A DNA stretch of 64,000 bases. Source: CBDAQA01 sp965247815. GTDB lineage: Bacteria > Planctomycetota > Phycisphaerae > Tepidisphaerales > Tepidisphaeraceae. The translations under genes and the position numbers were made by a program. Shown here piece by piece: positions 41,205 to 50,755 of the stretch; within the stretch, counting starts at the first letter, position 1, and each line of letters begins with the position of its first letter. Where the stretch lies: NCBI GenBank assembly GCA_965247815.1, contig CBDFHW010000009.1, positions 1 to 64,000 of the forward strand, read 5' to 3'. The notes beneath the pieces are model-generated. The model was not told the DNA's origin and ran no database searches. It saw only the letters and a list, made by a program, of their open reading frames with translations.

Positions 41205-43823
41205 CTACTCGTTCCGCAGGCTGACTGCCGGGGGGTACGCCCGAAGGCGGAAAATCGGATACACCGCAGCGACCGCCGCGGCTGCGATCGCCATCACGAG
41301 GTTCTCGACCCAGAATATCGGCTGCGGTGTGGTCGGAATACTCCAGCCGAACGACCGGTACTGGATCACGTACGCCAGCACGTAAGCCAGGATCGTCCCC
41401 GCCACCGGGGCAATGCACGCCGAGGCCAGCGCGATCAGCACGCCCTGCCCGAGCACCCAGCTCGCCAGTTGCCGGCCCGACATGCCTACCGCGGTCAGCA
41501 GGCTGTAGTCCCGTTGTCTCGCCAGCGCGAGCGCCAGCAGCGAACCGGCGAGCCCGCAGAACGCGACCCCGCCTGACAGCCAGGTCAATACAACGGTAAC
41601 TTGGAACGTCCGGTCGAAAATCGTCATCGCCTGGGTGTGAATGCCGTCGAAGCTCTCGACCGCGACGGGATAAATTTTGCGGAGTTCCTGCGACCACTGC
41701 CTGGCGACCCGCCTGCGGTCGTTGCCCGGCTTCAGGCCAATTTGCAGCGAACTGATTCGGTCGTCGCGCCAGTCGGCTGCGTAAGTGGATCGGTCGAGCA
41801 TCAACTGCCCGCGCTCGGTGCCGAAGTCGTAAAAAATGCCAAAAACGTGGAACCGGTGCGGACCTGTTGGGGACGGAACCTCAAGCGATTGCCCGGCCGA
41901 GATCTTGATCCGCCCGGCCAGCGGTTCGCTGACCAGCGTATCAGTCGCCGGGTCGAACACCGCGCCGGCGCGGGCGACCGATTTCATCGGAAGCGTCTTT
42001 AGCACTTCAGCGACGTCTGCGCCGGACAGCATGGTCGGCTTTCCGCCGATCGGGACGTCGATCGCGCGGTATTCACCCACGTGCCGAACTTCGGGCCGTC
42101 GCCGCACCCAGTCGGCAATTTCCGGATCCAGTGTCGCGTCCACCTTGTGATTGAGCAGCAGTTCCGGACCAATGTAAATGTCCGCGGCGAATCGCCGGGC
42201 CATCCAGTCGGTGAGCGACGTGCGGAAGGAACTGACCATTGTACGGATGCCGATGTTCATCGACATCGACAGCATCGTGGCCGCCACAGCAACACCCGTG
42301 ATGCCCAGCGACCGCGTGACCCCCGCGGCGGCCATCTGTAGCGGCAGCAACTGCAGCGGACGCGCGGCAAGGTTCACCAGCCCGCAACCAGCCCGGGTCA
42401 TCCAAGGGCATACCAGGGCAAACCCGGTTGCGATCAATGCAGCCATCGCGAAGCCGATCAAGGGTGATTCGCTGGGTAGAAGCCAGACTCCGTAAGCACA
42501 CGCGAGCAGCATGCCGCCAACACAGACCAGCAGCAGCGACACTCGGCCCGTCGCCCGCTGGCGATCGGTGCCGCGGAACGCATTCACCGGCGGGGTCCGC
42601 GACGCCTGAAACAAAGGCACCATCGCACCGACCACGCAGCTTCCCAGCGCGACGGCGAGCCCCTTCACCCACATCCCGGAACTCAACGAAACCGGTTCCG
42701 GGCGGACCACGGCGTACAAGTCGTTGATCGTCGTCGCGATGAATCCGACCAGCACCCGCGACAGCCCCCACCCGCCGAACACGCCCAGCACCCCGCCCAG
42801 GCCGGCGAAGATCAACGCTTCGCTAAGATAAATGCTGCCCAGCTGCCACCGCGACGCGCCCAGGCACCGCAGGATGCCCAGGCTCGTGGCACGCTGCTGC
42901 ACCGAAATCAGCATGCTGTTGTAGACGATGAAAACGGCCACGAAGCTGGCCATCAGCGACAGCGCATTCAGGTTCAATTCGTAAGACTGGATCAACTGCC
43001 CGAGCGCGTTCGCCGACTGCTGGGTCGACCGCAGCACCAGCCCCCGCGGCAACGAGCGGGTCAACTCCGCGACCTGCCGGTCGTTATCGAGCACGGTGTC
43101 CACGCGGTCCAGTTTTGTCACCGTGTCAGTCAACTCCTGCGCGGTGGCAAGGTCCGCGATGATAACGTTGGTCAATTCGCTGGCGGCGACGCCCGTCGGT
43201 GTGACGATGCCGACGACATTCACGGTCGTTCGCCGACTCCCGACGGAAAGCCGAAGGCCCGATCCCACCCCGACACCAAGATTATCGGCCAGCTTTTTCA
43301 CGAGCACGACCGAACCCGGCTCGGTCAAGAATCGGCGAAACGCGGTGTCGTCGAGTGTCGACTGCATCTGCGTGAAGGACCGCAGCGATCGCTCGGCGAA
43401 AACGTCGACGCCGATCAGCCGGGCCAGGCTTTCAGTGCCGGTGCGATCGGCGGCGAGCACACCGCGGTCGACCATCGGCGCGAGCGGGTACGGAAGTTTC
43501 TGCCGGACCAGGCCGATGTACTGCTCGTCCGAGATCGCACCGGTGTCGGCGAAAATGCTGTGCGTCGAGCGTTCGGCCAACGAATGCACCGCGCCGCTGA
43601 AACTTTGCACGCAAGCGGCAACCGCCGAGTCGATCGCCACCACCACCGCAACACCCAAGCCGACCCCGATCAGGCAGAGTAACGCCTCGAGACGGTGCCG
43701 GCGAAAGTGTCCGAAGACGAGTGACAGAATAAACGACGAATGCACTCGCCCGGGCGACACCCGTGTGCGGCGCGTCGAATTGCCGAGGGATGACTCGGGC
43801 TCGAGACGTGTTTCGTCGATCAT
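41205..43823 (-). CDS. ABC transporter permease, fused double FtsX type
   Basis: An 872-residue membrane protein with an N-terminal TM helix (~38-62), a large extracytoplasmic MacB-like domain, a block of three TM helices (~285-400), a central TM pair, a second extracytoplasmic domain and three final TM helices. The two FtsX modules (LISVQQRATSLGILRCLGASRWQLG and LALARQRDYSLLTAVGMSGRQLA) each carry the cytoplasmic coupling segment. This equals two permease subunits in one chain, as in AttF/AttG-like or LolCDE-like mechanotransmission exporters. It starts two bases after the ATPase stop, so the pair is coupled. Confidence 0.92.
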   Translation of the reverse strand: MIDETRLEPESSLGNSTRRTRVSPGRVHSSFILSLVFGHFRRHRLEALLCLIGVGLGVAVVVAIDSAVAACVQSFSGAVHSLAERSTHSIFADTGAISDEQYIGLVRQKLPYPLAPMVDRGVLAADRTGTESLARLIGVDVFAERSLRSFTQMQSTLDDTAFRRFLTEPGSVVLVKKLADNLGVGVGSGLRLSVGSRRTTVNVVGIVTPTGVAASELTNVIIADLATAQELTDTVTKLDRVDTVLDNDRQVAELTRSLPRGLVLRSTQQSANALGQLIQSYELNLNALSLMASFVAVFIVYNSMLISVQQRATSLGILRCLGASRWQLGSIYLSEALIFAGLGGVLGVFGGWGLSRVLVGFIATTINDLYAVVRPEPVSLSSGMWVKGLAVALGSCVVGAMVPLFQASRTPPVNAFRGTDRQRATGRVSLLLVCVGGMLLACAYGVWLLPSESPLIGFAMAALIATGFALVCPWMTRAGCGLVNLAARPLQLLPLQMAAAGVTRSLGITGVAVAATMLSMSMNIGIRTMVSSFRTSLTDWMARRFAADIYIGPELLLNHKVDATLDPEIADWVRRRPEVRHVGEYRAIDVPIGGKPTMLSGADVAEVLKTLPMKSVARAGAVFDPATDTLVSEPLAGRIKISAGQSLEVPSPTGPHRFHVFGIFYDFGTERGQLMLDRSTYAADWRDDRISSLQIGLKPGNDRRRVARQWSQELRKIYPVAVESFDGIHTQAMTIFDRTFQVTVVLTWLSGGVAFCGLAGSLLALALARQRDYSLLTAVGMSGRQLASWVLGQGVLIALASACIAPVAGTILAYVLAYVIQYRSFGWSIPTTPQPIFWVENLVMAIAAAAVAAVYPIFRLRAYPPAVSLRNE

Positions 43824-43825
43824 CG

Positions 43826-44548
43826 TCAGTTCGTCCCGGTGACGCGACCGTCACTTAACACGACGCGGGAATCACACCGCCCGGCCGCTTCTTCGCTGTG
43901 GGTGGCCATCACGACAGTCACGCCGAAATCACGACGAAGCTCGTCCAGCAAATCAAGAATGACCCGCCCGGTCTGGGCATCGAGATTGCCCGTCGGCTCG
44001 TCCGCGAGGATCAGCGCAGGGCGGTGCACCACCGCCCGCGCGAGCGCGACCCGCTGCTGTTGCCCGCCGGAGAGCTCGTCGGGATACCGGCTTAATTTGT
44101 CGGCCACGCCGAGCCGGTCCAGCAACTGCTGGATCTCGCGTTTTCGTTCCCCAGTCAATGCCCGGTCCAGCGTCCAGGGTATTGCAACGTTGTCGAACAC
44201 AGTCAGGCTGGGGACGAGATGAAAAGATTGAAAGACGTACCCCAGACGCCTGCGACGAAACAACGCGAGCTCCGCGTCCGACATCCGCGACAGGTCGATG
44301 CCATCGATATGGATTGCACCCGTGGTCGGTCGGTCGACCGCGCCGAGCAGATTAAGCAGAGTGCTTTTGCCGGACCCGCTCCGCCCGAGCAAGGCAATCG
44401 ACTGACCTTTTCGCAACGTCAGGGAAACGTCATGTAGCGCGACCAGCTCGCTGTCGCCTGTTCCGTAGACTTTGCCAACGCCAACGATCCGCGCGACGGC
44501 CTCATTCAGTGCTTGGTCTGAGTTAATGAGTTCGGCTCGCGATGACAT
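43826..44548 (-). CDS. ABC transporter ATP-binding protein (LolD/MacB-type)
   Basis: A 240-residue ATPase that powers the adjacent permease. Walker A is GRSGSGKST, Q-loop in VFQSFHLVPSLTVFDNVAIP, signature LSGGQQQR, Walker B LILADEPTGNLD, H-loop in MATHSEEA. The pattern with short ATPase and FtsX permease fits lipoprotein- or antibiotic-export type families, not sugar importers. The open frame begins 63 bases earlier, but MSSRAELINSD is the likelier start. First gene of the exporter transcript. Confidence 0.94.
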   Translation of the reverse strand: MSSRAELINSDQALNEAVARIVGVGKVYGTGDSELVALHDVSLTLRKGQSIALLGRSGSGKSTLLNLLGAVDRPTTGAIHIDGIDLSRMSDAELALFRRRRLGYVFQSFHLVPSLTVFDNVAIPWTLDRALTGERKREIQQLLDRLGVADKLSRYPDELSGGQQQRVALARAVVHRPALILADEPTGNLDAQTGRVILDLLDELRRDFGVTVVMATHSEEAAGRCDSRVVLSDGRVTGTN

Positions 44549-44750
44549 TGGTGCGTATTGTAGGCCGGTGTCATACTTTTGTGGGCGTCGGGATCGAGCA
44601 ACGCCAATCATCTCTGTGCTTGGACATAGGGGTTCATGGTAATCGCGAGTTTACACCTGTGCGTTCGGGGCAGAGATCGATATGTTTCCGATCACGGATT
44701 GCAGATCCGACGGCGTAAATTCATCGGCGTTTTAAATCGACAGAGCATGT

Positions 44751-46511
44751 ATGCCAAATTTCGTTGCCGTGACTGCCTTAAATGTTGGGAGCGTATCAGA
44801 ACCTGGCGTTACGCCGGCGTCGCAACCGCAAAACATCAACTCGGCAGTCGACTGGTTCCGATTGGTTTTTCTCTGCGCTATTTCTTTATTGGTGACCGGA
44901 CATAAGCCGTACCAGGCGAATCAGGCTGTCGAGTTGCCGTACGTGAACGTGCTCCGCGACCCGTCGCTGTATCCGAATGATCCGATGGTCGCGACGGTCC
45001 GGCATCACACGACGCTTTTCTGGAAAGGCGTCGCCGCCGTATCGCGAGTCGTCCCCGTCTCGACTCTCCTGCTGTGGATTTTCATCGCCGAGCGATTGCT
45101 CGCGTTGTACGCCATACAGCGGATCGCGCGATCGCTCTCGCCGGGATTTCGCTTGTTTCATCTCGGGGCACTTCTCGCAGTTGCGTTCGTACCCAGCCCG
45201 CTGGTCGGCAACGGCACGACGCTGCCCGATTACGCAGAGCACACCGGCGTCACCGTGGCGATCCTGCTGCTCGCGTTCGCATTTCTGTTTGAACGGCGGT
45301 ACCTCGCCTGGGCAGTCGTCACCGGTTTATCGATCAATTTGAACGCCCTTTACGTTGTTTACTCGCTTCCCTACGCGGCGGCGGTGCTGCTCGCGATGCG
45401 AAGGCCACGTCGCGACTGGCTGTTCGTGATCGGAATGGGTCCGATGGTGTTCTCGCTGGGCATTCCCGTTCTCGTCGCCGCGTTCCGCGAACCGCCGCAG
45501 GGCCATTACGACACGTCGCTTTGGTTCGATGCGATGTTCGCGCGGTCCGCAATTCACCTGCGCCCCGGCACCTGGCCGCGTCCGGATTTTGCGAAGTTCG
45601 CCGGGCTGGTTCTGGCGACACTGATCGCCTCGATCGTCGTCGCCCGTAAGAAGACCGCGGTTGCCTCGCTCGGCTTTTTGACGACGTTCATCTGCATCGC
45701 GTGGGTCGGGCTTGCCTTCGTCGCCGGGTACGGTGTTCGATCGCGGCCGCTGCTTCAGCTCCAACCTATTCGCGGCACCGACCTGTGGTATTTTTTTGCC
45801 GCGATCGTTCTGGTGTTTTTTATCGCGAAAGTTTTATCTCGATTCGTCGGCGACGGGTTGGCTTCGACACTCTGCCTCGTAGCTCTCTTTCTACCGTTGG
45901 CATGGACGCCGTCTAGTCAGCACGAAAGTGCCCCGCTGCTACTGGCTTTGTTCGGCGGGATCGCCTGCTACCTAGCCGCCGAGCATATATCGCAACCGAT
46001 GCGCCGTTCGGTCGCGCGGGGTATGGCCGTAGCCCTTGCGGTGTCGGTCGCGGGATTCGGATTGCATAAACAGATGGCGGCGTCGCAGCCGGCCCGGTTG
46101 TTCGGCAGCCCGCTGACGCCGCGGGACTACGAGATTTACCGGGCGGCGGATTTCGCTTCGGCGATCGCCCCGAAAGATGCCGTGTTTCTGGTCGACCCGA
46201 TCGACCGTGTCGTCGAGCCGTTTCGCGCTCTTTCGAACCGCTCGGTCTTTGTCGAATGGAAAGACGGGACGGCGTTTTTCTACGACCTCGCCTACGTCCA
46301 GACCTGGTGCGACCGCATGAACGCGACCGGGGCGGACGCTGGGTTGAAAACAACACCGGTCGGCCGTCCATATAAGGCTTGGCAAGACGCCGACGTCGAA
46401 CGGCTCGCCGCGGTATACCGTGTGAACTACTGGATCGTCCCTGTCACTCAGGCGACAAAGCTCCAGGCGTTTTGGACCGGGAAATACTGGAAAATCTTGA
46501 AGGTCGTTTAG
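44751..46511 (+). CDS. Polytopic membrane protein
   Basis: A 586-residue protein with about ten hydrophobic helices (WFRLVFLCAISLLVTGH, STLLLWIFIAERLLALYAI, LYVVYSLPYAAAVLLAM and others) and a soluble C-terminal tail of ~110 residues (RLFGSPLTPRDYEIYRAADFAS, WKDGTAFFYDLAYVQTW). A loop after TM1 has RDPSLYPNDPMVATVRHH. This layout recalls C-glycosyltransferase or DUF6798-type integral proteins of glycan pathways, but no catalytic motif is clear to me. The N-terminal ~30 residues look disordered, so the start may be later. It diverges from the exporter ATPase. Confidence 0.75.
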   Translation: MPNFVAVTALNVGSVSEPGVTPASQPQNINSAVDWFRLVFLCAISLLVTGHKPYQANQAVELPYVNVLRDPSLYPNDPMVATVRHHTTLFWKGVAAVSRVVPVSTLLLWIFIAERLLALYAIQRIARSLSPGFRLFHLGALLAVAFVPSPLVGNGTTLPDYAEHTGVTVAILLLAFAFLFERRYLAWAVVTGLSINLNALYVVYSLPYAAAVLLAMRRPRRDWLFVIGMGPMVFSLGIPVLVAAFREPPQGHYDTSLWFDAMFARSAIHLRPGTWPRPDFAKFAGLVLATLIASIVVARKKTAVASLGFLTTFICIAWVGLAFVAGYGVRSRPLLQLQPIRGTDLWYFFAAIVLVFFIAKVLSRFVGDGLASTLCLVALFLPLAWTPSSQHESAPLLLALFGGIACYLAAEHISQPMRRSVARGMAVALAVSVAGFGLHKQMAASQPARLFGSPLTPRDYEIYRAADFASAIAPKDAVFLVDPIDRVVEPFRALSNRSVFVEWKDGTAFFYDLAYVQTWCDRMNATGADAGLKTTPVGRPYKAWQDADVERLAAVYRVNYWIVPVTQATKLQAFWTGKYWKILKVV

Positions 46512-46548
46512 GCCCTGCGGGCCGGCACCGGGCGACGGCGCGGTCCGC

Positions 46549-48864
46549 TTACCGCTTCAGCATTGCACACCCAAAGACACCCCCGGCGGTCGAGCCGGGG
46601 TGCGCTTCGAACCGCACGGTAACTTTTTGTTTCCCGGCCGTGAGTTCCTGGGGGAGCGGGTACTTGACCTCGAGCAACTCGCCCGGTTTTTTGTTCGAAA
46701 GTGATTCCGTCGCGATCTTTTTTCCGTCAACGATCACGTCGAAATCCCGGCCCGTGTCGCTACCCCAATAGTCACAGGACAGGGTGTTAATTCCGTCCGG
46801 CTGCACGGCCAAGTCGTAGCTGAACCAGCCACCGGGCGCGTGCCGCCACGGCCGGCCGTCGAACTCACCGGCGGTGGACCGCTCGCTCGCCAGGCCGTGC
46901 TGTGACTCAGACGCGGGGTCCGAAATCTGCACCCGGTCGACGACCCGTGCCTCGGCGGCGGCTTCATCGGCGGCTTCGGTTGCCTTAGCGTTTTGCCAAT
47001 CACGGTAAGCATCGCTTTGTTTATTGATCCCGCGCCAATAAACGGTGTATCGCTCACCGAAGAGCTGGTAGAGCGGGACGAGTTCGACCGGGCCTGTGCC
47101 TGTCGTGACGGTCCAGCACAACGGCCGGCCGGGGACGGCGTGAGCTTCGGACACGTTGCTGTCGGCGTCGGTGAGCAACACGGGAAGTGCGTTCGCTTTC
47201 TCGTGCAGCAGCTGCGCGTTGTTCCGCGTGCGGTGCGAAGTTTCCTTGCCCAGATCACCGCAGAGCACGACCGGCCCGTAAAGTATTGCGACCATGCCGG
47301 GGTCATCGGGCATCGCCTGAAGGCGCAGGTGCATCGGAAGATCGAGTCGGACGCGGTCCCCGTTGTTCCAGGTCCGCGTGATCACCTTGTAACTGCCGGG
47401 CGTGACCGGCCCGGGGGCGGGCGTGTCGTTGATGCTTACTTTGGCGTCGGTGGCCCAGCCGGGGATTCGCAGCTTCAGGGTCAGCGTCTGCGGTTTGTCG
47501 AGCTTGATCGACAGCGTGGTGTTTTCCTGCTCCGGAAACTGGGTCTCCTGCCGGACGGTCATCCCGCGCTGTTTCCAATTCAACTCCGACGGCACGAACA
47601 GATTCACGTAAAGCCCGTTCTCGTCGTGGAAATAAATGCTGTCGCCCAGCTTCGCAAACGTCTCGACGCCAGTGCCGACGCAGCACCAGAACGAGTGAGT
47701 CGGCGTGCTGAACACCTTGGCCGCCCCCGGCTCCATGTACTGGTAATACTCGAGCATCCCGGTATCGGGCTGCTGGATCGGCAGGATCGAGTTCAGGAAA
47801 GCCCGCTCGTAATAGTCGGCGAACTTCACGTCCGGGTCCCAGGCGAACAGGTGCCGGGTGAGTTTCAGCATGTTGTACGTGCAGCAGCTCTCGGCGGCGT
47901 TGGGCGCGAGCTGCGTCGCAAGGCGATCGGGCGGGGTTCGCCAGAACTCGGCAGTGCTGGTCCCGCCGGTCGCGAACGTGCGATGGTTCGCGACCTGATC
48001 CCAGAAGAACTCGGCCACGTCATGATCCCGGGTCGAACCGGTCAGTTCGTACCCCCGGGCGGCGCCCAGAATTTTTGGAATGTGCGTGTTGGCGTGAAGG
48101 CCCGTGAGATTGTCATGACGGTTGGCCAGCGGGTCGAAGAACGACGCCTGGTCGAATTTTTTCGCCAGCTGCATGAACGCTTCGTCGTTGGTCACTGCGA
48201 ACAGATTTTCCGCCACCTCCATCATCCCGCCGAACTCGTTGCGATACACCACCTTCATCTGGTCGTCGTTGAGCTTCGCGTTTCGATCGGCGAAGTAATG
48301 ACCCATCTTCTGGTCGACTTCCAACGCGGTCGGGTTCCCCCACGCCTGGTAGACGTCGAGCAGGCCGGCCATGATTTTGTGAATGGTGTAATACGGAGCC
48401 CAGACCTTCTGGCCCGCTTCGAGCCGGTCGAAGTACGAGTCGGGAAATGCCGACAGATATCCGGTCCCGATCTTCTGCTGGCATTCGGCCAACGCGGCGA
48501 CGATTTTGTCGGCCTTGGCTTTGATCTGTTCGTCACCGGTCGCCTGGTACGTCAACGCGCAGGCAGACAGATAATGTCCGACGAAATGCCCTCGCAACTC
48601 GCAGTCGGGCGCTTCCCAACCACCCAGCGGTTTTGCGGCCGAAGGCAGCCCGGCATTGACGCGGAAAACGTGCAGCAACCGGTCTTCGTCCAGCGCGAGC
48701 AAATATTTGCGGTTTAATTCGAGCTTCTGCTTCAACGGCCCGTCCAGCAGCTTCACCGACGACAGATCGAACGGCTCGACTTTCAATCGGGGGTCGATTG
48801 CCTGCGCGGCGGAACCACAAAATAAGGCGATTAAAACGACGGTTGCAATGATGATTCGGAGCAT
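46549..48864 (-). CDS. Secreted glycoside hydrolase family 127 (beta-L-arabinofuranosidase type)
   Basis: A 771-residue exported enzyme with signal peptide (MLRIIIATVVLIALFCGSAAQA) and GAGGA before ATG. The catalytic (alpha/alpha)6 domain (~30-450) has the zinc/nucleophile set of GH127: E325-S-C327 in AAESCCTYN and the cysteine pair C394-C395 in FWCCVGTG, where a cysteine acts as nucleophile in characterised members. Beta domains and a C-terminal jelly-roll segment (WFSYDLAVQPDGINTLSCDYWG) complete it. It probably removes beta-L-arabinofuranose or related residues from plant glycans. A second GH127-type protein lies 10 kb on. Confidence 0.93.
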   Translation of the reverse strand: MLRIIIATVVLIALFCGSAAQAIDPRLKVEPFDLSSVKLLDGPLKQKLELNRKYLLALDEDRLLHVFRVNAGLPSAAKPLGGWEAPDCELRGHFVGHYLSACALTYQATGDEQIKAKADKIVAALAECQQKIGTGYLSAFPDSYFDRLEAGQKVWAPYYTIHKIMAGLLDVYQAWGNPTALEVDQKMGHYFADRNAKLNDDQMKVVYRNEFGGMMEVAENLFAVTNDEAFMQLAKKFDQASFFDPLANRHDNLTGLHANTHIPKILGAARGYELTGSTRDHDVAEFFWDQVANHRTFATGGTSTAEFWRTPPDRLATQLAPNAAESCCTYNMLKLTRHLFAWDPDVKFADYYERAFLNSILPIQQPDTGMLEYYQYMEPGAAKVFSTPTHSFWCCVGTGVETFAKLGDSIYFHDENGLYVNLFVPSELNWKQRGMTVRQETQFPEQENTTLSIKLDKPQTLTLKLRIPGWATDAKVSINDTPAPGPVTPGSYKVITRTWNNGDRVRLDLPMHLRLQAMPDDPGMVAILYGPVVLCGDLGKETSHRTRNNAQLLHEKANALPVLLTDADSNVSEAHAVPGRPLCWTVTTGTGPVELVPLYQLFGERYTVYWRGINKQSDAYRDWQNAKATEAADEAAAEARVVDRVQISDPASESQHGLASERSTAGEFDGRPWRHAPGGWFSYDLAVQPDGINTLSCDYWGSDTGRDFDVIVDGKKIATESLSNKKPGELLEVKYPLPQELTAGKQKVTVRFEAHPGSTAGGVFGCAMLKR

Positions 48865-48906
48865 GTTTCCTCGCGAAGAGTGCCGAATGCGAACAGTAAT
48901 CGGGGT

Positions 48907-48919
48907 GAAACCGCGCGGC
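48907..48919. repeat. GAAACCGCGCGGC repeat, copy A
   Basis: GAAACCGCGCGGC, identical over 13 bases to the core of the copy at 52201-52213. It lies in the 205-bp gap between the GH127 and PilZ genes. Confidence 0.45.
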
Positions 48920-49069
48920 AAACACGGCTATCGGTCTTTGTTCATGTCATCAAAGGACAACGTCCGATAAGTACAGCACCGGCCCGTTGCCCACATTAAC
49001 AAAAGTGCTCGGTCAAGTGGGCCGATGAGAAAGGTGTTCAGGAAAGTCACCCCAGCTTCAGGAGCGTCC

Positions 49070-49528
49070 ATGACCACACTTCACGAACGGAACGAACACA
49101 ATCCCTATAAGATCGACTTCAAAGCCTCCGCGGCCAACCGCCGCGAGCATCGTCGGCACGATCTGGAACAACAGGGCATTGCCATTTCCCGCTGGGACGG
49201 AACCAAGCGTTCGCCGAAGGATTTCGGCCGACTGGTAGACCTGAGCGCGGGCGGTGTACGCATTCGAACGAACCAGACCAACGTGAAAGCCGACGGTCAG
49301 ATCCGCGTCCGGTTGGAACTGCCCGCCTATGCCGGCATCAGCCCGTTCATCGACGCCTCCAGCGAGAACCCTAAGCCGACCCGTGAATGGGTCGGCTGGA
49401 TGGCCGTCGCCCGGGTTCGCCCGATGGGTGAGGAAGAAGTCGAAGTCGCCGGTCGGTTGATCGACATGGACGACATGGACCGCGGCATGCTCGGGCTTTA
49501 TCTGTCGACCCAGCCGCTCGCGGCTTAA
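49070..49528 (+). CDS. PilZ-domain protein
   Basis: A 152-residue cytoplasmic protein. The PilZ signature reads RREHRRHDLEQ and DLSAGGVRIRT (RxxxR ... D/NxSxxG), the two loops that bind cyclic-di-GMP. CAGGAG lies 6 bases before the ATG giving MTTLHERNEH; a start 45 bases earlier has no such site. Acidic segments follow (GEEEVEVAGRLIDMDDMDRG). It probably senses c-di-GMP and regulates motility or matrix output, but no effector is adjacent. Confidence 0.85.
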   Translation: MTTLHERNEHNPYKIDFKASAANRREHRRHDLEQQGIAISRWDGTKRSPKDFGRLVDLSAGGVRIRTNQTNVKADGQIRVRLELPAYAGISPFIDASSENPKPTREWVGWMAVARVRPMGEEEVEVAGRLIDMDDMDRGMLGLYLSTQPLAA

Positions 49529-49544
49529 CGTCGCCCGGACATTT

Positions 49545-49574
49545 GACGCGCCGAATCAATGGATCGGGCGCGTC
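49545..49574. terminator. Inverted repeat between convergent PilZ and GTPase genes
   Basis: GACGCGCC/GGCGCGTC, 8-bp stem with a 14-base loop, no T run on either strand. A weak bidirectional terminator or a chance repeat in GC-rich DNA. Confidence 0.3.
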
Positions 49575-49657
49575 GATCCTAGAGCCTGATTGAACAATTT
49601 AACGCGCTTTCCGCACCGCCCGCCGATGGACCTTTCCCCACCGGCGGGCGTCGTGCG

Positions 49658-50704
49658 TTACACGCCCTGCCAAAACTGAACCAGCAGATCCCGTTGTCGA
49701 GCAGTCCAGCACCGTGGTCGATCGAGATCGAACGATTCGCAGTCGAACCGCCGGCGGATGGCGGCACGCACGGCGTCCACGCCGCGGCCCGTGGTGGCGA
49801 CCGTGTCGATCGCGTTGACCGTTTCCGAGCCCCACGCCGCGGTGGCATCGGCCTTGTGGGCGACGACGATGGCGTTGAGATGCTCGAGCAGCAGCGACTG
49901 TTCGTCCGCTGATATCGGCCGCGATCGATCGAGAACTACCACCACCAGATCGACTGCCCGGACCTTTTGCCGGCTGGCAACAATCGCGGCGTGTTCGATC
50001 GGGTCGGCCGTCACACGAAGGCCCGGCGTATCTACAAGCATCACCGCAAGCCCGTCCAGGTTCGCAATCTCTCCGACCCAGTCACGGGTTGTGCCGGGCA
50101 AGTCCGCCGTGATGGAACGCTCTTGCGCGAACAGTTGATTGGCCAGCGTGGACTTGCCGACATTCGGCGGACCGATGATCGCGACCGTGGGCATGTTCAA
50201 CAGCCAATGCGCGCTTCGGTCCGAAAGAATGCGATTCAGTTCATCAGATGAAACGACGAGGTCAGACACACGGGAGGCGAGCGCGTCCCAGGCCGCCGGC
50301 TGCGACAACATCACGCGCGTCGCCTGCTCGGTGATGGCCTGCGGGAGGGCCGCGAGCACTTCCTGCCAGACCGGCGAGTTCCCGTCGGTCACATTCGAGT
50401 GCGCCGTCCCCTGCTTTACTTCGACGAACCCCGCTGCGACCGCCAGTTGGATCGCCGAGCGAACTACCCAGGGTCCGCCGTGCAGATTGATGTCGACCGT
50501 GTGATCGTCGACGCGGACGATCACCGGGTCGTCAATGATTTGATCGCCATCACCTAATACGCCGTGCACGCACCGGCCGAGAACCGCCGGCTTGGAAAAG
50601 TGGGATCGCAGAAAAGGGTCGACGCCGCGGCCGACCAATCGAAGCACCGCGATCGCAGCCGATCCGGGTGGAGTGAGCAGATACACACGGTCGGCGGTTG
50701 GCAT
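49658..50704 (-). CDS. Shortened MnmE-like GTPase
   Basis: A 348-residue relative of MnmE/TrmE, which normally (about 450 residues) modifies wobble uridine with MnmG. Seen: an N-terminal domain remnant (DRVYLLTPPGSAAIAVLRLVG, LHGGPWVVRSAIQLAV), G1 GPPNVGKST at 178-186, G2 in DLPGTTRDWV, G3 DTPG at 225-228, and G4 as HKAD at 283-286 where NKxD is expected. The chain ends FWQGV and lacks the C-terminal CxGK motif essential for the modification chemistry. It may be a GTPase with a changed task or a decaying paralogue. No mnmG is adjacent. Confidence 0.82.
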   Translation of the reverse strand: MPTADRVYLLTPPGSAAIAVLRLVGRGVDPFLRSHFSKPAVLGRCVHGVLGDGDQIIDDPVIVRVDDHTVDINLHGGPWVVRSAIQLAVAAGFVEVKQGTAHSNVTDGNSPVWQEVLAALPQAITEQATRVMLSQPAAWDALASRVSDLVVSSDELNRILSDRSAHWLLNMPTVAIIGPPNVGKSTLANQLFAQERSITADLPGTTRDWVGEIANLDGLAVMLVDTPGLRVTADPIEHAAIVASRQKVRAVDLVVVVLDRSRPISADEQSLLLEHLNAIVVAHKADATAAWGSETVNAIDTVATTGRGVDAVRAAIRRRFDCESFDLDRPRCWTARQRDLLVQFWQGV

Positions 50705-50755
50705 CGCGTTTAGCTGAAAACGTGGAATCGAGTAAGAGTCGCAAAGCGGGAACCG

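Noticed and set aside
43096..43842. Rightward 248-codon frame opposite the exporter permease
   Set aside because: Antisense shadow; Thr/Ser/Arg-rich product without domains, overlapping a gene with clear FtsX motifs.
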